Made by a program: the position numbers and the translations under genes. From NCBI GenBank assembly GCA_003342895.1, contig PTFA01000271.1, positions 62,409 through 126,408 on the forward strand: a stretch of DNA of 64,000 bases, written 5' to 3'. Position 1 is the first letter of the stretch. The number at the start of each line of letters is the position of its first letter. The notes under the pieces were generated by a model that saw nothing but the letters and a program-made list of their open reading frames with translations, did not search any database and was not told the origin of the DNA. The stretch is from Casuarius casuarius (lineage: Eukaryota > Chordata > Aves > Casuariiformes > Casuariidae). Shown here piece by piece: positions 51,501 through 62,589 of the stretch.

Positions 51501-54268
51501 TTCTGCATTCAGAGAAGGGAACTCACCTGTGTGCAAAGCTCTTTGGAGGGTTTGCTGATTTCCTGGAATCATCCTTTGTTCCCCCTTCTTCTGACTTGTC
51601 CCGTGTTATAAAGCTAAGCAGATTTATCCATAGGAAGATGAAGAGAGTGAAAGTGATTGATTGGAGGCAGTGCAGTTCTGATCTTCTCATAGACCCCAGA
51701 AGCCAAATTCAACTGATTTCAAGGGAGTATCAAGAACACTATCAAGAACAGAATTACAGCTGTGGTTCTCAATCCACCCTCTTATGGCTGCTTGTTGCCA
51801 TGTAGACCCCACATTTACGTTTTAGCTTTGCCAGATTTAGTGAAAAATTTTTGCATCAAGGACAAAACTCCTCCTGCCACTCTGCAGTGAGGTAGACCTG
51901 TATTACAGTAGAGGCAGGTACGGAGGATGGGCAGTATTTGTCCAGGTCCAAATCATAGAGGATAGTGCAGTGATTTGCTCTGACTGTGACTTGTCTCTGT
52001 CTAAAACAACTATACTATGGGAACAAAAAACCAAGCTAATGATTAAACAGCTGGGGAGAGAATTCCCGGTATGTTAGATAACCGTAAGCAGGAGGCCTGA
52101 CAGGAACAGCTCAAAGTGCATTTATGATGGAGGTTCTAGTGTGAGTTACAGGATGCAAGGGTGTGGTGGCATTCCTCTGGGCATAGCCCTCTTGCTGGCA
52201 CCCGAACATAAAGTATTGTAGCAACTTAGGCCTTTTAGGACAGGCAAACAAATACCAGACAGTAACTAACAACAGAAAGCCATTCCAGAGGAGCCCAAAG
52301 TACATTTGCAACCTTGGAGCCAAGTTCTGCCCAACATGCACACATGCCCCTCCAGCTGCCTTCTCTGTGAGCAAGCATGAGGAGAGTGTGTTCCCGGGGC
52401 CATAAGGGAATGGCTTTGCTCATCGCTGGAGCGCTGCCATGTGTCTGCTGCGAGAGGCACCTGGCGCTGACTTTGGAATAAGTTTGGAGTAAGATCTCAA
52501 GGGTGGCTGAGGACTTTCAGCGCAGACTTCTCTTTTCTCCTGTGCAGTCCCCAAAGCCTTCCTCTTTCCTACTTCCACTGTTCTCCTGCAGTGTCATCAA
52601 AGTCCTGTATAAAGTAGTGGGGTTGGCGTTGGCTTCTTGGGGGAATATCCTAAAGGTGAAATTAAATTTTGGGGGGGAGTGTTCAATCGCATTGAACAAA
52701 CCAGCAGTGTAGCAGGCCTAAACGAGCAAGCAGAGCTGCTGAGGCATTTCCCAGTGGATTGCAAAGATGTATAGGTTATGCCTCTGAAGGCATCCTCAAA
52801 GAAGTGACCTTTGAATGCTGTGAATGCAGTGCTGGCCACCTCATTTCACATAGGATATAGCAATACTAGGGCCCACCTACATGCTGACAGTCAGACACAT
52901 GGAGGTTAAATAAGCATCCTCTTCAACATGAAAGGAAGATGACTGACTAAGCCTTGTAAAATCGTGAGTGGTCTGTGGAAGGTGTCACAGCTAGGTGAGT
53001 TTCTCAGTTTCACTTGCTGTCCTGTACCCTAGCAAGCCAGCAAAAGGAAAAACTTTTTGACAGAACATGTAATTTGGGGAATACAATGTTGTAAGCTGTT
53101 GACAATACCAAAAGTATAAATGATTTAAAAAGCAATGAAAGACATTCCCAGAAGAAAAGTCCATTGGGGGCTGTTAAAGACAAAACTGCGAATACTGCCT
53201 CTAGTTTGGGAAAGCCCAAAGCCAGAAACTGCTTGAAGGATGCAGAGGGAAAGTTATTATTCTGTACTTTCCTTGTTCTTTTGCTCTCCCCTTGACAGCA
53301 GCCAGCAGCAAATGATTGAGACAAAATACTAGGATAGATGGGCATGTTATCTAACTCACTGAGATTGTTCTTATGCTCTTGTAAAGAGCACGGTAACAGT
53401 GAAGGGACTGGGAAGACGGGACAAAATGACCTTTCCTGCAAGGAGCTGCATGTTTGCAGTCAAGAATCTTGACCTAGTTTGTGCCCACTGCTGTTACCTT
53501 GTAAGCAGATCCAAGAGCGGAGTTTTGGTGAATCTCCCTCAGTGTAAGATCCTGCTGAATATTTAGCCATGCTTCATGAGGATAAGTGGGAGCAGAAATG
53601 GCCCATCTAGACCCAAGAAGGGCTTGCGTAGCTCTTACCAAAGGTGAGCTCTCTGTCCCAGAGGGTGGAACTGATAAAGCAATGTGTCCCCGGACAGTTT
53701 CTCTCTGTGATTTCAGGTGCAGATGTGGCCATCTTGTGCCATTTCCAAAGGGAATTTTGTGTGTGTTATGCACACTTAAAAATATGCAAGCAGTGTACAA
53801 TGCTAAGCAGGGAGTAGCAGTAAGCTGTTCTTGTTAGTACCTTTCTGCCCCTTCTTCCTATTGCTCTGCTTGTCAACAGCTCTCAGACCTCACCACCATG
53901 TTCCTTGGACCCTAAAACACATCTTTCACTTGCACTCCTTATTCTTTGCTAGGCTTTCAGCTTTCAGACACACTTAGCTCAGTTTGGCTAATGTAACTCT
54001 GGAGCAGACTGGCAGGCTGAAAACCAGACGTCGGGTTGGAGGCTGACTCTTAGACTTTGCACTACCCAGAGCTGCACAAAGATGCTGGAGCCCCCTCTGA
54101 GCTGAGTGTGCTGTTCAGCTCCAGAAGCAGTCTAGCCATGGTACTATCATCTGTGAGACCTGGGTATTTTAGTCAGCCAGATCACTGCAGTAACATTACT
54201 ACTGTTTCTGGTTTGGATGTTTGTGACAGCAGTGCCTTTTGCTGCACAGGCACACGCTTTGGGTCTGA

Positions 54269-54283
54269 TTTTTTTTTTTTTTT
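54269..54283 (+). repeat. Poly(T) tract, 15 bases
   Basis: Fifteen T follow GGGTCTGA. No adjoining retroelement was recognised. Confidence 0.9.
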
Positions 54284-55988
54284 CCTGCCCCATGAAATAC
54301 CCTTCTGCATTGGCATACAGGATTTCAGCTAGCAGGGTGGCTTCCACCAGGGCACTTGGGAACTGGAAAAAAACTGGGACACTACTTTTAAGAATGTTTT
54401 TAAAGAAAGCTTTAGGAAAAGAAGCTGATTTCTTTTATGAGGGGGTGCTGTGCCCCTGCAGTGTGTTCTGTCACCGTATCACAAGATTTCTAAAAGGAGC
54501 AGAATCAGTAGGACACTGGCATATCAGTCTGCACACAGCAGCTTCCTTTGCTCGCCTCCCATGTTTGACTAAACTGGTATCACATGGTTCAGTCTCCCCA
54601 CTCCCCTCCCGCCCCCTGTGTGCTTCCACCAACCATCCTCTCAAAATGTGCTTTGTAAGTAAAGACTCTCCTAAACAGCTGACTCTTTCAGTTCTTCTGT
54701 GTAACAAAAACTTGTGCTACTCATAAATTGCAATTAGCAAAGGAAACAGAAGAATCAGTGCAACCCAGCTGCACTAGAGTCGGCCTCCCATCTCTGTCTT
54801 AAAGAAGCCCCTGAAATTCAGCAGGCGTCACTCGGGCATCGCTGGGAGACCTCTGCAGGGATCTTTCCTTAGAACAACGTTCCTTTTCTGCAGGATTTGC
54901 TGTTTGCAGCAGAATTGTCAAGAAAACGCAGAGTGCCTATCTAGTGTCTTTACTAAAAATGACAGAAGCTTTTTGTTTCTTGACTGGCCTGGGGTTTCAT
55001 AGTATTTCTTTCGGCAGCCAAGGGTGAGAATTGCCTGGCTGAAGCAGAGGACCCTGAAATTTATCATGAACTTACAAATTGGTTCTCAGCTATTAAGATC
55101 TTATGTGTGTTTTTAGTGCTGTCTGAGCAATTCAAAGCACTTTCTGAGCATCCAGTAGGTCAAACTTCCTTTAGTTTTTGGGCTAACGGGAGGCTAAGGA
55201 TTTTATACAGAAGAGCGGGAGTGTGTCAAGGAGAAACTTAAGGAAAGACATGCCCAAGGTTATCCATCAAACTGGGTAGAACTGGGAGGAAAACTCCAGA
55301 GCCCTAACTCTGCTGCATCCTGTGCATGGATTCACCAGTAGAAAGCAGGGAGGCAGAGCAGGGTGTGGGGGGATTCTCAGCTGATGCTGTGGCCCTTCTA
55401 TGTGTCTGCTCCCTAGGCTGCCGGCTGGCATGGGGACGGCAGGCACCCATTATAGTGTTTTTTGAGCATCCGGCTGAGATGAATGGGCACTTCCCCTGCC
55501 TTCCAGACCAGGTGTGTCAGCTCGCTGCAAACCTGCATGGGCTCAGCTTGTCTGAGATCCTGGGCTCAAGCTCTGCTTCCCCACAAAGCGTGGTTAGTTT
55601 CCCAGTGACACATTTCTGCATATCCCCAGAAATGTGCCTGGAGTCAGCACATGTAATTCCACAGAGCAAGCTTCCTGCATGGGCTCTATGCTGCTGCTTG
55701 CTGGAAGTGCCGAACAAGTCAGGGCAAAGCAGATCTGTTGAATCGAAAGCAATTCCCAGCATTTCTGGTCTCCTCAGAGACATGACTGCTTCCTGGAACC
55801 CTTCTGGAGAGTTTCCTTTTGCAGGAATTCACTCGCCCTTGGGGCCTCAGAGTTGGATTTGCAGAGGAGTTTAAACATACAAACCTACTGATGTCAGCGA
55901 GGACTTAGGCTGATACCTTTCACGAGGGGGATGTAGCTGTGTTTCTTCTCAGGTGCTGGGGGTGCAAGAGCAACAGTTTGATGTTCAC

Positions 55989-56002
55989 TTTTTTTTTTTT
56001 TT
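55989..56002 (+). repeat. Poly(T) tract, 14 bases
   Basis: Fourteen T follow GTTCAC and are continued by CTTTC. No adjoining retroelement was recognised. Confidence 0.9.
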
Positions 56003-57724
56003 CTTTCGATATGATTACTAAAGAATGTTGATTAAGGCAATAGCCAAGTCTGTGCAAGACAGTGACTGCAAATAACGGAGTCTTCTGCCAGGGCATAAGC
56101 TAATGGTTTGGAGAGGGCACACTTTAAATGCAAGGTCAACCAATGATTAGTGCCAGAACACCACATCATTGCTATTGATTGAGGAAATGAGCTTCCAAAC
56201 CTCTTGTTTTGTGGAGATTAGGTTACCTGCAAAGTGAGAAGGAAGAGGGGGATGGAATGGCAAGAAGGTATCAGTGAGAAAACCAGCTCAGGTGTTGAAT
56301 TTCTCTGGAGAAATGCTCAATTTTAATTCTGTAGGTTTTTTTCCTGTGTGTGAGATAAAGAGAAGAGCTGGGGAAAGGATGCTGCTAATTTTGTCCAACT
56401 CTCCCTTCTCTCTCTTCTACCCATATGAACGTGTTGACGTGTGTAAGGCACCTGAGTGCCCCAGTTCTCCCAATCAGTCACGGATGCTCTCTGTTCCTGG
56501 GCTGAACCCGCAGCCCTTGTGCCTGTGTCTGTGCACAGGGTGAGAGGGGGATCCCTCTGGCTTCTTCTAAACTCTGGTGTGGGGATGAAAGGCAAGAACC
56601 AGATATGTTTATTCTGTACTGCAGCTGTTTTTAACAGCTGATGTTAGACAGCCCTGTGCTGCTTCTGAAATCAGATTAGATGGCAAAGTCAAGAGGTGAG
56701 CAGAGAAAGCTCAGTAATGAGGAATAACAGCTCACTAACATCACTTTTACTTGTTGAACTCCACTGCAGAGCTGCCTGCAGGCTGCAGCCAGCCACTTCC
56801 CATTAACCTGGGGTCTTTTCTTCTAGTGAGAAAGGGCAAGCCCCTGGCTGTGTACCCTATGGCTAAGCTCGTGGGTACCGTTTACACATCCCTGGAGATC
56901 ATCATGCCCTAGAGGTCTTTGGCAGCCCAGGTGAGGTGGTTTAACAGCCTCTTGTTTGCCTTCTTTGCTGGTGAAGTATAAAATACATGCGTGGCCCTAA
57001 GAGGTTGAAGACAACCTGACTGCATTAGCTTTCTGAGCCAGCTTGCAAACCTTTCCTAGCACAGAAAGTCTGCAAGAATGGGGTTGTTACAGTAATGCGT
57101 TGTTCCAGCAGCTTACAGGGAACATTGCAGGCTGTGCAGGGGGAGTGGGTGATGCAGGGGACAAGGAAGAAAGCCAAGGCTGTGCACTTACTTGGACCAT
57201 CTCTTCCCCAACAGGTTGGGATGTGAGCAAGGCATTTGCTACTGCAAACACTGGGGTGTAAGTAGGAGTCCAGGAACAGTGCAGAGCTAGTACCTGGGTT
57301 TGGTTTGTCTCCCAGCAGCATTTCCGCAATATGCTTCCACTGCATGCAGGGCACTGCAAAATCCTCCTTTGCAGGGCCTTCCTGATCAGCCCTTGCTCCT
57401 TTGATCTCTCCCAAGGTCCCGTGCAGCAGAAGTGTCACTTCACTCAGTGACTGCTCAGGACATGGATGTGTTTAGTCCAATGAAACCAGCTTGGCTAACA
57501 GAATGACATCTTTGCTAATGTTTTCCTGTGGCAATGGATGTGTTGGAAATAAGTTTTTGTATATTTTTTTAATTGTGATTGCTTTCTTCAAAGGCTGATC
57601 TTCAAGTTCCTCCTTATTTGCACAAAACTGGTCATGAAATAGCAGAAGATCTCTGCATGCACTGTGATGGATATGAAACCAATTCACCTGAAATTCTGTA
57701 ATGGATTGAGAGCTTTTTACTGGC

Positions 57725-57741
57725 TTTTTTTTTTTTTTTTT
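57725..57741 (+). repeat. Poly(T) tract, 17 bases
   Basis: Seventeen T follow TTACTGGC. As with the other tracts, this is T on the coding strand of MB21D2, the orientation expected of a minus-strand poly(A) remnant, but no body of a retrosequence was identified. Confidence 0.9.
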
Positions 57742-60488
57742 AATGGACAGAATAATCTCTCTGTCATGTGCATCAGTCTCAGTTCATTCAAGGATGTATC
57801 CCAAATGCAGATGTTATGTAAACGTAAAATCTCTTTGCTCTGTCCTTTTTTCTTCTCCTTGTATCACAGTGCTTGGAATAAAAATAAATCCTATTTCCTA
57901 CCACTGAAGGAACAGCAATAGAATGAAACTGTCTGTAGAACTAATTTGCTCACCTCTGTTACCCTGAATTGACTGCTTAGTAAACTAACCAGCAAGCTTG
58001 GCCTACGTCTGCTCTCCTAATTTTTACATTCCCTGCATTTTTCGTTCTTGTAAGCATACTTACCTGTTATACTGCCAAGTTTCATAGCTTGGAAACATCT
58101 TAAACTAGTTACACAGCTAGCAGAACAAAGCTTCTGCAAACACTTTAGACACCAATGGTAAGTGAACATAGATCTCGTAGCAAAATATCAGCTTTGCCAA
58201 ACAACCTTTTCAAGAGAACATGTTACACAAGGTATGCTTGCAAATTATATGTTTTGGCTGGTAGCAGTAAGGGACTTGTTAAACATTTAGGAATATACTC
58301 TGATGCCATGAGATTTGGACTTCCAACTAAAGTAAAAATTTCTGCCTTTGTCCCTAGAATTTCTGGGCTCAGTGTTTATAGAAACTCCCCAGGGCTTCTA
58401 CGTATTTCACAAGGTTATCTGTAACCCCTACCCACATCTGTTCCCAGTACTGAGATGAGAAGAAGAGAATACAAATGGCTTGCTGTTGCTATTATCTCAA
58501 GTACTTGAGTCAAGTACCAGTCTTGATATTTTTCTACGTATTTGCGCTTGCATGCTTGCTGACCTCGAGTGCCTGTTTCTGCTGTGTGGACACATGGTGC
58601 TCTGAGCCGGTGTTTAAGTTGCTGGAACATGGGATGGAAACTTTTTGCCAGGGCAGTGTATGCCATACAATGTTTGTTAACAGGTTTCCTTGATATCCTT
58701 TCATATATTAAATAGATATATGAGTAAGAGGAGCGGTTTGAACACATAGCAAACCCCAAAAGCCTTAGCGAATCCTGGATTTGGCCTGCTCAGCTATTTA
58801 TAGAACACACTGTGCGTATTCTAAATATATTTTCCTCAAGGGAATTTCATCTCAACCCCCTGCTCCACAACTTAAATTGGATCAGCAGAACGGCTGTGAT
58901 CTGTTAGCAAAAATTCCTCCTCTGGCTCCATGGCAGAGCTGCAGATATTCCTGGTCCAGGCCTTGAAGGGGAAGTTCTGTGTGGGACGGAGTACCAGGGT
59001 TTGGATTTAAACTCTGCAACCACCCAGCTAGAGAGATTTTGATGATGTATTTCCTGGAGCTGTTGCCTGAATATTTTTTTTATGTTTCTCCTTTGCTAGT
59101 AGATCTGGAGTTCTGAAGAGGGAAAAGAAAGTGACGTACTGGCAGCGTACTGCACTTTTCCCTTTCAGGTGTCTACAGCCTTGCAAACTAGGTTTCATGG
59201 AGAGCACACAAAATGTTTTCTCCCTAGAGGAGGTGTAAAGAGTATTCTGTGGGCAGAAAGCATTTCCTGTTACAAGAATGCTTGAAATTGGGTGTTCTCT
59301 TTTTTTCCTAGTGTAGGAAAGAAAAGTGGCTCTTCTGTGGGAGTGCCTGGATGACAGTGCCTGGAGAGCTGTGGCTCTGTCTGTGGGATTGTTCTTCCTG
59401 AAGTGTTTTCCACCCACCACGAGTAGAAGCCTCCTCTTTGCTGGCTGGGATTTTGCGGCCCCTCCAGCAGCAGAACCAGCAGTGCTGGCTTTGCCCAGTG
59501 CAGGCTCTGCTCTGCATTAGCGAGGCCCACAGTGCTGTACGGTGGTGTAGAATTAACGCTGCAGGAGTGGCTCCTGCTCTCTGACTTTGAAGGTTGATTA
59601 TACGTATCTTGTGGCTTAAAAAGTAGGAGTTGAGCCCCACTCGCTGTTAATTGAATGAGGGAAGACCATCAGCCCTATTGGTCCTGGATAAGGATAGAAG
59701 ATCTCCTTCAGCCAAGGAGAGCAATTCTTCCTATAGTAGATTTCCCATCTCTATCTTTCAGAAAAATCATATGATCTCTTTCAGTCAAAAGCTCTTACTG
59801 AACTGTAGGTTAGAAGTTTTTGTGCACAGGGCACACTATAGAACTTCATAGGACATTTTTCATCCTTCCTTAAGTTTAAAAATATTTAGAAAAATACATT
59901 CTTTATTGAATTTTGTAGGTTTGAACAATTTCTTTTGTAGGGCGGTTACGTTCTGTCTGCCTCCCTCAGAAACATCTTCTGATCTTCCTGGCAGATGCCA
60001 CAGATCACAGTCATGAGTGGAGAATTTAGGACCAGTATAGGGGCAGGACTGGCCATCAGGACCCCCACATGTCCTGAGTAGCTGTACTGCCCCACACTAA
60101 GGGTAGGTACTGCCTTGTGTGCTCAGAAGAAGCACCTGTCCCTATGATACGATTGACTCAGACTCCGCTCCAGGGGTCTAGGGCTCAACTTGTGACTGGG
60201 ATCTAAAGTATCAAGGCTGTTTGCCCTGATTCAAGGACAGGATTTGGAAGCAGTGGGTCAGTACTGACTCCAGAACTGATGCGAATCAGCTGGAAGTTGC
60301 ATCTAAGTACCCTTTGGAAATCTCTGTCTTCTGGGTTCAAGAAAGGAGTGACCACTGCTTACTTGGCCTGAGGGGCAGAGAAACCTGTGCAAGGCTTTGC
60401 CACTCCATGGATCAGGGTAACATAGCTCACTATGTATCTAAGCCTCAGAAAATGTCTTTGAGGTTGACAGAAGCTTTTTTTGGTTATT

Positions 60489-60502
60489 ATCCTTTAAAGG
60501 AT
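60489..60502. repeat. Perfect 14-base palindrome
   Basis: ATCCTTTAAAGGAT reads the same on both strands. It has the symmetry of a dimeric-factor site but matches no motif I can name with confidence. Confidence 0.75.
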
Positions 60503-62555
60503 GAATGGGGCAGCAGCAGGTGGCAAGATCACAGAATGGGATTAGCTGAGGACTTAGCAGGAAGAGTTTCTTAGCACTCCTCCAGAGCTATTTCCTTCTC
60601 TTGCAGCCTCTGGAGCTGCATGAAATGAAAAGGGTTATGTCCTTGCCTGCCTGCCAGGAAAATCATCCCCGCTCAGTGCAGCAAAATGGATGGGGCCAGT
60701 GCGCTTGGAAGTAATGAGGTGGATGAATAGTGCTCAGCAAGGAATTGCACAGGGGGGAGAGAGAGGGTAGTGGTAAAAGCTGTATGCTGCCCTAAGAAAA
60801 GCATGGCTCTGTCTTGCTTGCCTGGATATTGCCCTGACCCTCCTCCCCTTCAGACAGAGCCCTCTCCCGAAAGTGGCCTAGGCTCATCCAATGAACTGGT
60901 ATCAGCGTAGCTTTTGATTTTACTCTGGTGATTGCATGACTCAGCCATGCGCGTGCAGATAGCGCTGCCTTGCTCCACTGCCTAGCATGACCCAAAGGAG
61001 AGGTGAGTCTCTCTGAGAGCATTGCAGAGCCACACAGCTTATTGTGGCATGCAGCACTGTGGGGTGCTGCTGCTGCTCCCCCCTGGGGAGACCCCATCAG
61101 GTCAGGTAGGTACCTGTGATCCCATGGGGATTCATTAACTCAAGAAAGGCTCTGCAGTACCTGGGGCAAGCCAGGATGGGTGGTCAAACTCTGGTGCTGA
61201 TCATTTGGGTTAATGTTGCAGTAAAGAAATGTATCTGTCTGTGGTTCCTGGTCTGATAGTTTGATTGACAGCTCTCTGGCTCACCTTCTCATGGCTCTAG
61301 CTGTTTATTCTCACTGATGTCTCTCTAAGATTGGCTTCCTCATAATGGAAGGTCTAAATTAGACCACTCTTAATGTAAACAGACTATAGTGCCTTGTGAA
61401 AGGTAGAGTAATGCATGACAATAAAAGTAAGTACATAATTTGTGCTTGTAAAAAATAATGATACATCCCTCTTGCAGCAATTGTGAGAGGTTCAGTGTCT
61501 TCATTCAGAATCACTGGACTTAGTTTTCTCATGGCCTGGGTGTGTTTTCTGAACTTATGCCGGGAAAGAATCAAGAGCTTTCAACCACAAGATGGACACC
61601 AGGAGTGAAACAGCCTAAGTAGCAGGAGCAATCTAAGTACAGAGCTCATTTTTAAGCCTAATTTAAGCATTGATTGAGGTACTAATATCTCCAAGTACTG
61701 TGCGGAGTCTCTTTGTCTGTCGCTAACATTTTAGGAACAAAGTATAATGGTATATCTGAAGTCTACAGTTAAAAAAAAAAGGCTTTGCACAATCGATGCG
61801 GGCAGTGCAAAGTGAGGGGAAGGTATCTGGTTTTGGTAGTGAAAATAGAAATCTGTCTTCATGGCTGTGCTCAGGGGAGCTTGTCAGGTATTTTTGGGTA
61901 TTTTATGGCATGGTGCTGTCAATACAGCTTGAACAGCTAACTTCAGAGCTGGCTTCTCTAATTCCCCAATAGTTTAACCTGTCCCCCTTCTCCCATAAGA
62001 GAATGACATGTTGCCTTCACTCATGTTGCCTTGTTCATCAGTAAATGTAAAGCAAACTGGTAAAATCAGACCTGCTTGCAGTAATGTTTGTAGCTATCCC
62101 ATTCATTCACACACAAACCAAACCCCACTATGCCAGTCCAGCTTTTTTCTTATACCGGAGAGAAAATAAGAGCAGTCAGTCAATTAATATTTCTTTTTCA
62201 GCTGTAGGAGAAGCATTTGGATACCATGGAAATGAGGGACAATATGGTGAAAAACTGGTTTAGAGGGAGTTTAAGTTAAATTTAGTCCTGAAAATAGCTT
62301 AGCTGTGCTTTGACAGAGGCTTCTGCTTTTTCTATTGCTCCCAGTATGATGTTTAGGATGGATTTCACCCATTTCCAGGAGTGCAGGGGATGTTCTGCCC
62401 TTGAGTCAGGTGGGACTAGGGGTTGGCTGTATTGAGCCTGATGTAAGTTTGTGTCACTCTAACAGTGTAGATACCTGTGATTTTATTTTTCCCTGTGGAC
62501 ATGGAATAAGTTTTAATCCTGGTTAAAACCTGAATCCCAAATCTGTTTGACTCCT

Positions 62556-62589
62556 CTTAAAAGGACTCCTCTCTCCTTCTTTTGCAGGC
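62556..62589 (+). other. MB21D2: 3' splice site of MB21D2 intron 1
   Basis: A pyrimidine-rich tract (CTCCTCTCTCCTTCTTTTGCAG) ends in CAG at 62585-62587, followed by GC ATG. TTGAC at about 62558 could serve as the branch point, which is inference. The acceptor is fixed by frame: the GC completes the Gly71 codon begun in exon 1. Confidence 0.93.

Larger units (their letters stand above)
47441..62560. other. Intron segment: no gene recognised
   Basis: Unique intron DNA up to the acceptor. It contains three T-only tracts of 14-17 bases within 3.5 kb, a GC-rich hairpin at 48552-48572 and a 14-base palindrome at 60489-60502, each listed separately. The larger open frames (51308-51805, 54217-54726 and 55326-55874, all +) carry no recognisable domain and I treat them as chance. 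No tRNA, transposon end or pseudogene was recognised. Confidence 0.55.
3387..62587 (+). other. MB21D2: MB21D2 intron 1 (59,201 bases, phase 1)
   Basis: A single intron begins GTAGGG and ends TTTTGCAG, and it separates the two coding exons. I found no other gene inside on either strand. The remaining open frames are below about 200 codons, have no recognisable family and are scattered on both strands, as expected by chance. Recognisable interspersed repeats are remarkably few for this length: I see no CR1-type tail repeats and no complete LTRs or inverted-repeat transposons. The human gene has the same two-coding-exon layout with a longer intron, so the lower size fits a sauropsid genome. Old, diverged repeats could be missed without a repeat library. 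Confidence 0.92.

Noticed and set aside
51308..51805. 165-codon open frame on the + strand
   Set aside because: I looked for a retroposed gene fragment but recognised no protein and saw no poly(A) tail or target-site duplication.
54217..54726. 169-codon open frame on the + strand containing a poly-Phe run
   Set aside because: The Phe run is simply the poly(T) tract at 54269-54283 in translation.
55326..55874. 182-codon open frame on the + strand
   Set aside because: No recognisable domain or repeat. Without transcript or conservation evidence it is not supported as a gene.
61051..61070. GCAGCAC / GTGCTGC inverted repeat with six-base loop
   Set aside because: Seven-base stems in CAG/CTG-rich sequence are common by chance.
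3387..62587. CR1 LINE tails, intact LTRs, tRNA genes or CRISPR-like arrays in the intron
   Set aside because: I looked for the short CATAGAAT-type tail repeats, paired LTR ends, A and B box pairs and regularly spaced repeats, and found none that hold up by eye.
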